Origin: Takakia lepidozioides
Taxonomy: Eukaryota > Streptophyta > Takakiopsida > Takakiales > Takakiaceae
Assembly (NCBI GenBank): GCA_030704615.1
Contig: CM060733.1
Coordinates: 39,372,001-39,432,000, forward strand
Reading direction: 5' to 3'
Length of the DNA: 60,000 nt
Part shown: piece by piece, positions 11,059 to 22,973 of the stretch
How positions within the stretch are numbered: the stretch's first letter is position 1
How the letters are laid out: every line of letters starts with the position of its first letter
Notes under the pieces: model-generated
The model's database searches: none
Seen by the model: the letters and a program-made list of their open reading frames with translations, nothing else
Told to the model about the DNA's origin: nothing
Made by a program: the position numbers and the translations under genes

Positions 11059-14000
11059 TCATGAGAGCAGTTTCTCTACATTGTCCAACCCCCGCACGAT
11101 ATACTGGGCACACTGCATTCGCTGCCCAAGTGCAAACTTGAAAGTAAACCAGTCCTTCGTGAAAGGTGTTCCTCTCTCTGGCTTTGCAGTCTTGGAGACA
11201 TTTGCTCTGACTTTTACCCACTCATAAAACACTTGAATGAATGACATGACGTAAAAGCCACACTCCCAGCTGAATGGTTGCTGGGGCACATCAGGCGCGT
11301 GGAACTGAAATGCTTGGACAATCTCATGCCACTCTGGTGAGTCCATCGAGTACCCTAAGCACTCAGCATGAAGCTTCCGAATCCACCCTAGAACAAAGGG
11401 ACATTTATGCGAGTCCCTGATAGAGTTCAGGTGAGTGTAACAGCCCTTGCGGAGGTCGATGATACAAACACTCCAGTGCCCCCTGCAATGGTATCAAACA
11501 ACATGGCGTCATTGCACAATCATGATGGGCAGACTCAGCAGACTGACACTCAGCAGACCGACCACTCAGCAGACTCAATCTTCAAACCCAGTCCACTGCA
11601 CAAATACAGAGGTCAACTTAATCGCTCAGAGTCAAGACGACACTGCGAAACCAGACTATGACTCAGGAGACAGTCTCAGCAGACTCGGAAGAGTTCTTAC
11701 TCGTCCCCAATTGGCACCAAAATGAAATCGCACTCTTTCAAGTCCTTGCCCAGTCGTTCAGTGCTGAGGCAACCTTTCAAGACCTCCAGAAGGCTTTCAT
11801 GTTGCCCCACCCCCAATGACTTCAACACCGTCCACGTCGACGTTGGAAGAACAGCAATAGTGTTGGTGAACGCAGCCTCAACCGACTTCTCATAGAATCG
11901 ACACCACAGCTCCAGGAGTCTATCTGTGCACTCCGACTCAACCTTCTGGAGCGCCTTTATGTCATCCGGCGACAGTCCGCATTCAAACCGTGGGTCCCCT
12001 TCAAAAAACATCAGCATGGAATTACCCGCCTTCACGTGCAGAGCATGTGCTTTGCCAAACCGAGCACCCATCCTGCACAGAGCAGACCATCCTTCGGGAA
12101 GCCTCATGTACTGAACAGACTGACGTCAACATGGTACCAAACACTCTACAGGCTGAACAATTCATCAGACTGACAAGACTAACCACAACAGACAATGATG
12201 AAACCAGCAGCAGACTGACCAGCGTGCAGACTGACCACAACAGAGCGCAAAGCACTTAACGACAAAGACAGACGAGGAGACTGAGCACAGTACTCACCTG
12301 TGCTGCTCCAGGAAACGACCCACATCTTTGTCCATGTCCAAGGCCAGCTTGCGGTTCTTGTTCATAAAGACGCCAGACTTTTTCTTCGCCGGTCTCTTGG
12401 TACTCGGACCCTCCTCGACCTCCTCAGCATGGTCCACGACAGTCCGCTTCTTGGCTTTGCCTCTCCCCTGGGAAGCAGGGACAGGAGGCTGTAGGCGGGC
12501 TGGATAGAGCAGACAAACGCAGCGCTGCCGCCCTACTTCGCAACAGAGGCTGGTCAGCAGGTTTGTTTACACTTGCTAGACCTGTCTTTGCAGCTTCGTG
12601 GGTTGCATGCATAGAACTGACCCGCGCATCGGGGGGCGTGCTCACCCCCACACCTTTCTTGGTTGTCGATCCCACGTTTGCAGCATGGGCGGAAGATGTC
12701 ATGTCCTCAGAAATAGACAGTCTGCCGACGGAGGGACGAACATCCTATGAGGATACCGAGCAAAATGACGAATTAGCCCAATTTCACAATGTGCTAAAAC
12801 ATAAACAACAGTGCTGAAAGAGGAAATGGCACAACCTGCCCAAGGCGTGAGGGAGCAGACTCCATGTAATCCAGCGCTATACCAGACACTGTCTGCGCCG
12901 CATGTGGTTCATTGTCAGTGTGCCTGCCAGCATGTTCAGTCTGTTGCTCAATGTGGGCAGTCTGCTCGGCCGCCGGTTCTTCGTCAGTCCTTTCGTCTGT
13001 GAACTGTGCAGTCTGCTGGCAACTCTGCAGTTCAGTTTCTTCCTCAAATGTGGGCAATGTGCTCGGTGGCAGGTTGGTCGTCAGTCCTTCCTTTTGTGAA
13101 GTGTGCAGTGTGTTGGTCAGGCCGTGCAGTCTGAACTGTGCAGTCAGAGCTGAGCTGTGCAGTCTGCCGCTCCGAGCCATCCTGGTCAGTCCTTCCATTT
13201 GTGACCTGTGCAGTCTGCTGGTTAGTCTACGGTTCAAATGCTCATCAATGAAGATAGTATGCTGCCCCGCCACAGGTTGCTCGGCAGTCCTTCCATGTGT
13301 CCACTATTCAGTGTGCTGGTCAGTCTGGTGGACAGCCGGCTGGGTGTTCGGATCTCCATGGACTTGGGAAACATCAAGAACATATATGGAAGACCCACCG
13401 GCAATTGCTTCCTCAGACTCTTCTGTAAGATCTATGATACGTTTTAGGGTTCCCAGATTGAGTTCGGTCATCACATAAGACTCATCTATGGCTTTCGCTT
13501 TCGCCATTGAGCACACGAAAAAGGGACTAAGCTGGAAGGTCATAGAAGGCAGGCCACGGGGAGCTGGATAAGAATGTTTTACCGGTGACCTGATGACGTC
13601 GTCAGTGAATGTGCCTGGGGGAAAAGTGGACTCGGTCAAAACACTCATACTGGCAGATCCAAAAACATGTTGTTGGGAACTTAGCAGAAATTCGTCCACA
13701 GGGTCCCGGTGAGGCCAGTGCATCCGAGTCTGTTGCACAATCCAGGGAACAGACTGGTTGTTAGTCTTCTGGATAGTTTGCTCGGCCATATGCTGAGTGG
13801 GTTCGCCAATGTGCTGCACAGTCTGTTGAGGGGCAATCTGCTGGCTGGATTCGTCGGTCTGCTGCACGGTCTGCTGAGGGGCAATCTGTTGGCTGGATTC
13901 GTCGGTCTGCTGCACGGTCTGTTGTACAGTCTGCTGAGGGGCAGTCTGGTGGCCATGTTTGCTGGTCTGCTGCAGAGTCGGCTGAGGGGCAGTCTGTTGG

Positions 14001-16876
14001 CCGGTCTGTTCTCCGGTCTGCTGCAAACTCTGCAAAGTTCGCTGCCCGCTCAGTACTGTTTGCACATACTGAGTATGTGTGTGCGGGGCAGTCTCCTGGG
14101 AGTGATTCGGCCTATTACCCGGGACGGTCTGGTGCAAATGTTCGGTCTCCAGCACTTGGGCAGTCTGCCCACATGTGTCGTGGGGAATATGCTGTTCGAC
14201 ATTCTTGTGGCCAGTCTCCCGAACTCCTTGTAAAGCCAGGACAAGGTCCCTTGCACCTCTGGCAAAAGAGTCGAAAGCAGCCTGCACTTGCTTGTCTCCC
14301 AGATCAATTCGCGCTGCAACACATGTTTATGCAAATGTGAACTTCTAAAAAAGTTGGCAAAAGAAATTGAGCTAAAACACGAAAGTTGTCCATAACATTT
14401 TACCTTCCAAGAGATTTCCGACGAGGCCAATGTCCTTGATTTGCCGGCACAGGCATGCTCCATCGAGATGAGCAATGGCGCCGATGCGGTCTTCAGTTGG
14501 GATCCCATACCACAGGACTTTGAAGACATTGGGATTCTGCAAAACAATGTCGAATACTGCTTGCTCCATCACCAATGCAAACCAGTGCAATGCGTCATCC
14601 ACCACAAACTTCTGTGAATGGTCTGTTCCATGGAGTAAGTCCATCTTCAAACTATGCAGATCCTTCATCAACTTGTTGTATGAGCGGAAATTGCCAAATT
14701 GCATCCATCTGTGTTGTAGGAAGGAAGCTGCCATGCGCTCAAAGTCCTCCTCAGTCAATCCGAACAAGTGCTTTCTTCGCACCCCAAAGGTTGGATGTGC
14801 CATAGGCATATGTCTGAGGTCTTCAGGCCGTGGGTCATCCATGAGAATCAGCTGCACAAGTAGAGGCGGCGCATTTTGGTCGCTTGTGGCTTCAATGGCA
14901 ACAGCAGCGGCGGCTTCTAGAACATGGTTGGCTTCCTCAATAGAAAACTCCATGGAATAATGAAAGGGTACAAATGACCACCGGCAGTCCGCAACAATCC
15001 GGTGGAGCTCATTATGCCAATCCAAATGGGGATTAATTTCTCCCACCCTAAGCCGGGGAAGTGTGAGGTCTTCAGCTCCGGGTCGAATTACCGGTGATGG
15101 CGATCGCCAAACTGCAAAAAGCGCCGTGCTATGTGAGAGAAAGGCAGTCTGCTGGTCAGTCTGCTGGTCCGCAGTCTGTTGGATGACAGGACTTCCCATT
15201 GGCATGGGTTGCATGATGGGCTCCTGGAGAGGAGTCTGCAGGATGACAGGCTGCTCGTTGGGAGTCTGCTCCGTTGGAGTCTGCTAGATGACAGGCTGCT
15301 GAACGGGAGTCTGCTGGATGATGGCCTGTTGAATGGGAGTCTGCTGGATGGCAGACTCGGCTGTCCCAGACGCATTCCCCCCCAACGCGTCTTGAATATG
15401 TAATGCCGCTATAGCAGCAGATGACCCAGGATACTTCAATAATATGTACTCTCGCACGCGGTCCACTTCCGCACGCACTGCAATCGCTTGTAAAGGAGCA
15501 TCATTGCTAGGTATCCGCCAAGCTTGAATGGCCCTACGAATAGAAACACGTTCATCCTGGTACACGGCAGAGAACTTGGACGTCAGGAACATGGACGTGG
15601 ACTCTATATTCACCTCATGCAGCGGACTGGACTCACAGACCAGCAGACTGTAACGTGCGTACGTAGGGTGGAGGCAACTAGTAGACTATACCAGTGGACT
15701 AGACCAGCGGACTGACAAACGGACTCAGTAAGTAATGCAGCGATATAAAACAGACTAACTAACGAGCGGAGTGAGCCAGCGGACTGAGGAGAGAACGCAG
15801 CGGACTGACCAGACTGGATAGACAACGTGACCCCCCAATGATGGACTCAAACAACATAGAGAACAGACTGGGCGGTCAGACTGACCATTACCTCCTCTAC
15901 TTCATCATCGTCATCTTCATCTTCAAAGCTGTTCAACCAGTTATGTTCCGCATGTCGGATGAATGTGCATAGCAGACCTGACTGGGCAACTCTGTAGAAA
16001 TAACGGAAGAAGTCTGGATCCCCAATTGGTGGGCACTCTGGTGGGAAAAGCCCAAAGCCAACGAGGCGCAATGTGCCAGGGCAGACTGGCCATTCAGTGC
16101 TCTGTTGAGTTTTTGGTTTTGACCCTAAACCGATGGCATGGGTCGCGATATTTGTGTGAGTCTGCTACCGAGTCTGGTCAGGCAAGTCAATGTCCACTGG
16201 ACTTGTCACCCCTTCCAGGCCCTGAGCAGATTCACTTTCAGTATCAGTACTGATGGTGTGGGTTTGCCGCCCCTCACGGGGTTTAGTCTGTTGCGTGGAT
16301 TTTGCCCTTGCCTCGCGAGCAGACCTTGCAGCCTTCTCCTTTTTTTGCCTCTCCTTTTTCATCGTTGTACAGTTTGTTTCTTCCAATTGCCAAGCTGTGT
16401 TCCTACTAGACTTGAAAGGCGTCCGGCGTTCCCTGCACTTGCAAATCCTCCATTGACGGGCCACCACAATGGACGCCATACCGTGCGCGCACTTCGTCTA
16501 ATTCCAAAGTGCGGGGGTCAAGCACTGATCCGCGCAAGCGCATTGTGGCCTCTTTGACAATCGACATTTCTTTCAGTATCAGCCAAGGCTTGAAATCCCG
16601 TGGAATCATTGCAACAGTCTCCTTGCAACCCGTGTCAACACAATGCCGATTTAGTTGGATTTTGTCCTTGATAACCTATTCACAGAAGGGACAGAAGAAC
16701 TTGTCCTTCTGCCAATTCGAGTTTTTGGGCTTCCGGGCGCGGAGGTCTACAAATGCTTCCACTATTTTATGATCAAACTCGTCTGGTGAGTACCAGTACC
16801 TTCGCTCCTTCTTCAGTTTGGTTTGATGCACAAAATCCACCCAGTCCGCTCTACCCTTTTCACAAGCATCCTCCAT
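11059..16876 (-). CDS. MULE-carried Ulp1-type (C48) protease gene, multi-exon, partly decayed
   Basis: A minus-strand gene of several blocks. N-terminal block 16,876-16,406: a Cys/His pair pattern (FFCPFCE then RHCVDTGC), likely a zinc finger, with an in-frame TAG right after FCPFCE unless an intron removes it. Further blocks: 16,071-15,850 (acidic DDDDE tract), 15,613-15,340, 15,214-14,400 (ends ...LLEGK at a GT), 14,287-13,310, a Lys-rich NLS-like block near 12,470-12,300, 12,107-11,697 (ends CDFILVPIGDE) and 11,460-11,059. The last holds the Ulp1 signature SWECGFYVM with the catalytic Cys and a Gln before it (PQQPFSWEC). Ulp1 proteases remove SUMO-type modifiers; a role for MULE copies is unknown. 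Gln-Thr-rich tracts come from the GTCYGCTG word running through exons. Exon limits are approximate. Confidence 0.65.
12100..12300. repeat. CAGACTGACNA word array in Ulp1-type gene intron
   Basis: Repeated ACAGACTGAC, CAGACTGACCA and CAGACTGAGCA words, the reverse complement of the GTCAGTCTG form. It lies between two exon-like blocks of the minus-strand gene, so probably intronic. Confidence 0.7.
13700..14250 (-). repeat. CAGTCTGCTGNNG word array inside coding frame
   Basis: On the plus strand words such as CAGTCTGCTGAGGGGC and GGTCTGCTG recur every 15-45 bases, including two near-identical 54-bp units around 13,850 and 13,904. On the minus strand they give Gln-Gln-Thr tracts (for example APQQTVQQTDESSQQI). 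The frame stays open over about 980 bases, so the array probably is translated. Confidence 0.75.
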
Positions 16877-16879
16877 CGC

Positions 16880-18628
16880 TGCAGAATGAAACGAAGGTGC
16901 AAGGACAATGAGCGACAGATAGAAGTCCTATGAAAAGACTCACCCTAAGCAAGAAGAGGACACAGAATGGAATGGAAACACCGCAGCAAGTGAAAACCTC
17001 ACCGAGCCGATGAACTTCGAGTTGTTACGAAGGCGAGCGTGTTTGCGACGCTTCGCGGCTCACCGCGACTCTCCACACCTGGGGAAGAATGGTCGTCTTT
17101 CGTTACGGTGATGGAAACGCAAAGAGGAAAACAAAACAGTGCAAAACAGTGCGAAGAAACAGGCGCGAAGATAATGGAGTCGATCGCACAGGGAACATGA
17201 GAAGAAAATAGAAGTAGAAGGGGGAAAGTGGGCATGGCACTGCCAACGTGCCGCGATTTCACAAGCACCAACTATCCGCCGTCATCGCATTGAATACGTC
17301 CACCGAACGAACGCATCGTACTAAATTCATCCACGGTCCTCGCAAGTGCAGCAGACTCATTTCCCATCGGGCCGAGAGTCCACCGGACCGCCAGTCGAGC
17401 GGACTATTCGCTTTGCTGAGGCAAAGCGGCTTCATATTGGAGGCACTTCCCTGCCAGCGGAATGAAGACAAAAGAGAGTAAGGGGAGAACAGGAAAGTCA
17501 AACACACCCATTGCGAACAGACTCGCGGCACAACAGACTGATGCATGCACAGTCCAACAGACTGATATCCATAGAGGAGAACTGTCCAGCAGACGGACGT
17601 TTCGCCAGACTAGCGGGAGAACAAGCCAAAAGACTGACCGGAGGGAAAATAAGAAGTCAAACAGACTTAGTGCAACAGACTTCCGATACAACAGACTGAC
17701 AAATTCACAAGTGTGACAGACAGATATCCCAACAGACGGACTTCCAGCAGACCGCCTCCAAACTGACTGTTATGCACGCGATAAGGGGAATATCCGGAGC
17801 ACTGACGGGCCAGTGGACCCACTGTGAACAGACTCGCGACACAACGGACCTCAAACATCCACACACATTTGCATATGCAATTGTCTCAGCCTGGTCCGTC
17901 TCCTGGCAAATGCAACAATGTACCGATTCTGCACCTACTCCCGTCGTGGCTCAGACATCTGTATTCAGCAGGTGCGTGTGGATGTTTGAGGACCTTACGA
18001 CTGGATGGTGTTCCGTGACGACTCGAATTGCTTTTTTGTGCTGCCATCCCTTATATAATACCATGTGGATCCATCACAAAGCTGGGTTTCTTCAGATTCT
18101 CCACCCTTTTCCACAACTTATGCACGACGGATGCAAGCCGCTATACTTGGTCACATAAACAGTTCCATCGTCCGATACGAAATCTGCAATACACGCCCCC
18201 ATGTGCATACGCTTCCACCATTTTCGCGCCCATGTTACCCATGGGTTCCTTTAACGAACTAAACTTGTGAAGGCTCTCATGAGGGATGCAGTACGAAGGG
18301 GCTAAACGTATCATGATGGATCACAAGCAGAGGACGTTATCGACGACAGATGTCCGCATTTTCCATATTTATGACATAGAACCAAACCATAAAACGAAGG
18401 TTCCCGAAAGCACAACAAGAAGGCAAAATAGTGGAAGCATATGCACGATGGTGGTTGTAGTGCCGAGACAGTCCTCTCATGTTCAAGCACACACTTCATC
18501 ATCATCATGAACATCGCGCGCAAAAGAGGAACAGTCGCGTGCATGGAAACGCCTACTGCAACATCGGACAACAAACAGCCGTCAAAAGAGAGCGGCCGGG
18601 ATTTGGTGGGAAGATCATTGCCATTTTC
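16880..18628. other. MULE right interior, no gene resolved
   Basis: Upstream side of the Ulp1-type gene. It includes further CAGACTG words at 17,340-17,850. Between 17,870 and 18,280 both strands have exon-sized open pieces (minus strand ADFVSDDGTVYVTKYSG), but I could not join them to a family. It may hold the promoter and first exons of the minus-strand gene. Confidence 0.4.
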
Positions 18629-18991
18629 GCAGCCCTAAAAATGGAGGGCTCGGATGGGTTATGGGAATGGACGATGGCAATCGTGCGCCGTCAGCGAACT
18701 GGATGGCAGCGGACTGGCGGACTAGCGGACTGGCAGACTGCTAGGCAGCGGACTGGCAGACTGCTAGGCAGCGGACTGGCAGACTGGAGGGTAGCGGACT
18801 CATGGGCGGGGGACTGGCCGCGCGGCGGACGGGGGCGCGGGCGCGGTTGCTGCAGCCGCGCCCGCGGCTGGGCGACCGCGCGCAGCGGCGGGCAGGGTGG
18901 GCGGGTGCTGGGGAGCCGGGCGTCCGTGTGCGGGGCCCACCGGCCACATCGCACGTGCCCATTGAAGACCCTATTATCTTAAAATGAGAGG
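18629..18991 (-). repeat. MULE right terminal inverted repeat
   Basis: Reverse complement of 6332-6658, about 363 bases. It carries two extra copies of a GGACTGGCAGACTGCTAG unit (18,727-18,790) that the left copy lacks. Outer end TCTTAAAATGAGAGG. Confidence 0.9.
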
Positions 18992-18999
18992 CTGTAAAA

Positions 19000-19495
19000 T
19001 GGGGAAGAGAAAAAAGTCCAAGTATGAGTACCATAGTGCAAAATAGAATTTAGTATAAAACTACTGGATCATATCTTACAATATATAGATTGTAGTAGTC
19101 AGTGACAATTAATAATTGGTCTGGACCTAATGGTGTAGGGCATTGGTGTGCGATGGCAAAGGTTGTGGGATCGAACCTGCATTTTTTGCTTTTGCAGAAA
19201 GTAGTGCATTTGATGGAAAAGTTCACTTAAAATGAAGAAGGTAGCAACTAATGGGCAAGGGAAAAAAATCCAAGTATGTGTACCAAAGAGCAAAATAGAA
19301 ATTAAAACTAGTGGAACAAAAGTTATAATATATATATTATAGTGCACAAATATTTTCAATAATTAGCATGGGCTTGGTGGTATAGAGCATTGATTTATAA
19401 TTGTGAAGGTTTAGGGTTTGAATTTTTGCTACTGGCTTTTGCAGAAAGTAGTGCCTTTAATGAAAAAGTTCAAGTAAAATGAAAAAGGTGGCGAC
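19000..19495 (+). repeat. Two tandem tRNA-like (SINE-like) units, 252-bp period
   Basis: TCCAAGTATG occurs at 19,017 and 19,269 and the rest of the units align (GAGCAAAATAGAA, CTTTTGCAGAAAGTAGTGC). Each unit has a tRNA-like core: unit 1 TGGTGTAGGGCATTGG followed by GTGGGATCGAACC, unit 2 TGGTGGTATAGAGCATTG followed by TTTAGGGTTTGAA. These resemble the A and B boxes of RNA polymerase III promoters. No intact acceptor or anticodon arm is evident, so I call it SINE-like and not a tRNA gene. Confidence 0.6.
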
Positions 19496-19654
19496 GGAGG
19501 GGGATGAAATATAAAAGGGTGGTAGAATGACCCAAAAACAAACGAAAATGACTGTTTTTCATTCAATTTTGGATGAAATGACACATGTCGCAAAGTTTAA
19601 GAAGTTTATAAAAATAAAAAATAAAAACCAAGTTGTATACGAAAGTTTATCACA

Positions 19655-19740
19655 TTATGTTGTGTGACTTGTTGTGTGACTAGTTGGTTAGACCGCTTAT
19701 CACAAAGATACTAATGATGAGGTGTTGGGTTCAAATATTT
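19655..19740 (+). repeat. tRNA-like core, possible SINE remnant
   Basis: GACTAGTTGGTTAGACCG followed 45 bases later by GTGTTGGGTTCAAATA matches the spacing and sequence of tRNA A and B boxes. It differs from the two units just upstream, so it may be a separate insertion. Confidence 0.5.
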
Positions 19741-20079
19741 TTAGCTTACATAAACTATTGTTTTAGGTCTTATATGGTTAGGGTTGTTAGGGTTGAAACT
19801 CTCTTTCATTCTCTTCTTCGTTTATGACTTCTACGGTGCGGCGCACTTAGAGTCAGCTCGAGCACCTTCAACCTCTGCCGCTTTGGTCTGCTGCAGCGAC
19901 GGCGATGTGTCTCCCTTCCTCTGCCACATTCATAACTACTCCCCCTCAAAGAAGAACACAAGAAGAGCACGACTCCACAGTATAAAGGTGCACTTCTCTT
20001 TCTCTCAACCTCAATTGTTTTCTTCTTGTTCTCCCTCTTCCTTCATTCTCAGCTACCTGGTCTCTTTAAGTTTGAAGCT

Positions 20080-21420
20080 ATGGCAGGTTCGGTGAAGCGA
20101 GAACGCCCTCTGCTGTGTGTAGACGACCTAGATCTTACAGTCCGAGATGCAGCTTTTGAGGGTCTTATATTGAGTAGGTATGGCAATGTGAACAAGCCCT
20201 TTATTTAGGAGTCTCCCAGCACATGGTCCTATTTGCATTGTGATCTCACAAATAGGCTCGGTTTCACAACGGTCAGTGTTACTGTGTCTGGGTCATTGGT
20301 CCAAACACACTAAGAGAAATTCTGCAGGCGCTTATGTGCGCTTAGAGAATTTCTCCGTGCGTCCTAAGCTTAAGTTCGAGAGAGGTGATTTGGTGTACTG
20401 TTTGAAGATTACCTCTGCTACCCTTGTGCAGGTCATAGCACCATTTCAGAGCCCTCCAGTACTCAACTTTTTTTGCAAAGACACCATCAGTGCTTTCTCA
20501 AAAAGATTCCATGAGAAGTTTGCTACCGTCACTATTGTTGTAGTGGTTATAGGAGTACGTGGTCAGGTGGAACAGCGTTTCGAGTTGACAGTGGCGGATG
20601 GGCCTTCTTAGCTGGACGTTCAGATTGTAAGTCTCTTACCATTTGTTTGCTTTTCGCCTTTTCTTTGTTATGTTATTTTAAACTTATTATGGAGTAGTAA
20701 TGATATTGTTTGAGTGTATGCAGGTCAGTTTTCTGCCAGCGTTCCATGCAGAATATAAGCGGTTAGTCCAGCAGTTTCGTAGGGGAGGTGCTACATATGC
20801 ACTTTTCAAAAACATTGGGGCGACTCAGAATGGTGACGTGCAGTTGGTCACACTCCCTTGTACCATTTTCGCTCATGTTTTGGATGATGACACATGTACC
20901 GCTTTGCAGCGAGTGCATAATGCCCACACAGCCCATGGGGGACATGACATAGCTACTCAGGTAATGATCTCTTTTTATTTTCAAGGTTTCTCCTCTTTCT
21001 ATTTGTTTGCAATTGCATTATCTTCTCATCTCTAACACCTTTGCTGGTTTTCTGTCTTTTAGGTTACAGGGATTTTTTACATTACCTCGCCTCCACTCCA
21101 CCCTTCAAACGAGTGTGTGCCACATGTGGCCTCGAAGACATAGCACATCAGGATGACGGCTTGTTTTTTTGTAATGCTTGCAAAATAGTAAGTCATTGTG
21201 CTCTTTATGTTTGCATAGCTGGTAGCATTCAAGGTGTGGATGGGATTGTGTGCAGGCGTATGTCAATTCAGATTGGGTGGAGGCCATAGTGGGCATGACC
21301 GAGGAAGATCTGAAAAATGCTCATAGAACAGACAGGTTTTTCATCATCAAGGCGTTCTCTAGTGTGCGTCATGTGGGACGGTTTTCTTTGAACCCTGTGG
21401 GGGATTTGGTTGGCTTTTGA
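20080..21420 (+). pseudogene. RPA1-like single-stranded DNA-binding protein, decayed
   Basis: Starts MAGSVKRERPLLCVDDLDL near 20,080. Pieces at 20,320-20,610 (AYVRLENFSVRPKL, FERGDLVYCLKI) look like an OB-fold; 21,060-21,190 has a zinc-ribbon pattern (CATCG then FFCNACK), and 21,255-21,418 (VEAIVGMTEEDLKNAHRTD, then FFIIKAFSSV) resembles the C-terminal OB-fold of RPA70. Introns are suggested at 20,625-20,724 and 20,960-21,062 and 21,190-21,255. In-frame stops near 20,207 and 20,311 break the first half. Plant Helitrons often encode RPA-like proteins, and this lies 5' of and parallel to a Helentron, so it may belong to it; a free RPA pseudogene is the alternative. Confidence 0.5.
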
Positions 21421-22109
21421 AGAACATGCAGCTTAGTTCTTTTGCTGCATTCAAGAGCATGCTAGACTAGAGGGCTGCTTTCAGGTGTATCAGCCTTTAC
21501 AATAGTTTACTGTATGCTCGGATTTCCTCGGATTAACTTGGACTTCCTACGTCTATAGGCTATTTGGTTTCATGGTGCTGCTTCATATGTGAAGCATTTT
21601 TCCTGAGCATCTCTACTTAGTCAAAGTAATTCTTACCATGACAATATAGCCCACATAGCATGATTGGATTTTAGTAATCCATTTTTGTGAGTTGTGTGTG
21701 GTTTATGGTTGCAATATATGAGTACTTTAACAATATTGTGTCATTCTTGTGTGTTCTTTCAGTTTTACAGACTTCGGCCTTTTAGTTTACAACTACATTT
21801 TCAACCAGTCCCTCAGTTAATCAGCCAGTCTCTCACTTATTTTTTCAATTCAGATTTATCTACTACAATATTGAATATCTATGAAATTTAATTCATCCAA
21901 ACATATAATTTACTATTATTATTGTTCAACAACTCTTTATTCGACGATTCATTGCCTTGTACACACTGCTTGTTTGTGTTCTTATAAGATTTCCAAAATC
22001 TATCTAATCTGGCCAACCTCCATTAATATTATTTTCTGTTATAATACAACTTGAATCTTAATTCAGTTTTTTTACAACCTTATTTTTATATCTAATTTAC
22101 TCTCTTAAT
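21421..22109. other. AT-rich spacer before the Helentron ORFs
   Basis: No coding pattern is supported. It may contain the 5' terminus and promoter of the Helentron, but I could not identify the end by eye. Confidence 0.35.
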
Positions 22110-22149
22110 AATGGATACAGAGATAGACTTAATATTATAATCTCAGAAT

Positions 22150-22870
22150 TTGCATCGTGTACACGATTACCATTATGTTGTTGGAGACTATTTATTTGAT
22201 TCAGTTGTTTATTTGCTGCATGATGAAATATCATCTACAGATCTCCGACGTCAAACCATGAAACATTTTTTGCAAACTTTACAATTGCCCACTGATGAGG
22301 TGGCTGAAATGATTGAAATCCACTTTTCTTCAGACGCCCTCTATGAATTACATGGTGTTCGCACAATTGATGAATTTGTTCAACAAATGTCCAAAAGTGT
22401 TCTTTGTGGAGGTTTAGAAGGTGATAATCGTGCCATTTTTTGTTTAGCAAATTATTTACAAAGACCCATTCGGTTCTCCAACTACTTTATGACAATAGAC
22501 ATGCTACGAAGAGTGGGCACTTTGAACCTATTATTTTAAAAAGAACTCATTGCACTTCAAATGTTATGCGGTCAACCTCGATTTCAAATTCTCAATCGCT
22601 TTCAATTTCGGGATTTGCAACATCGGTACAACCTTCTTTGATATCACAACATGTCACTAAAAAAAGGGGTCAACAACAAAATGATATTATGAACAACACC
22701 AATGTAACCCCGAAAACACCTTGTTTTCAATGGCTACCAACTCATGATGAAGACATGTTCAATTTGATGGTCGAGTTTCCGTCGTCAACTCTCAAAGACA
22801 TAGCGCAGATCTTCTCCCGTCATTATGCAACTTTGAATCTCACATTTACTCAAATTTATTCTCATTTGCG
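22150..22870 (+). pseudogene. Helentron OTU-like domain with lost catalytic cysteine
   Basis: YVVGDYLFDSV aligns with the OTU protease nucleophile motif GDxxCLF-x-S, but the Cys position is Tyr. Downstream are the typical GDNRAIFCLANYLQRPI block and HFEPI with the candidate catalytic His (22,520). A frame change occurs near 22,465. OTU domains of this kind are common in Helentron proteins; the Cys loss predicts no deubiquitinase activity. The frame ends at a TGA near 22,872, then reopens. Confidence 0.65.
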
Positions 22871-22973
22871 GTGAATTAATAATAAAAGAAAGTATATAGC
22901 AAAACAAAATACACCGCAAATTGATTCTCCCATTGAACCTAAAAGTTTAGTCCAACCAATACCTCTTCATTCA

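Larger units (their letters stand above)
6332..18991. mobile_element. Complete Mutator-like element (MULE) with Ulp1 gene
   Basis: A 12.66-kb element bounded by long inverted repeats beginning CCTCTCATTTTAAGATAATA. It contains a MURA-type transposase with a SWIM zinc finger (plus, left) and a convergent gene ending in a Ulp1/C48 cysteine protease domain (minus, right). MULEs carrying Ulp1 genes are known in plants (for example the Kaonashi group), so this arrangement is family-consistent. The flanks read CTTGTAAAC and GCTGTAAAA, a possible but imperfect 9-bp target duplication. Transposase damage suggests this copy is no longer autonomous. Confidence 0.85.

Noticed and set aside
12912-13478. 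188-codon plus-strand open frame rich in Cys, Ser and Val
   Set aside because: It is the reverse of the GTCYGCTG word arrays and minus-strand exons; composition follows the repeat and no domain is seen.
13709-14233. 174-codon plus-strand Leu-rich frame that looks membrane-like
   Set aside because: Antisense shadow of the Gln-Thr-rich minus-strand coding array; the leucines come from the repeated CTGCTG word.
19655-19740. tRNA gene
   Set aside because: A and B boxes are present but no paired acceptor stem or normal anticodon arm could be drawn; better as a SINE-like remnant.
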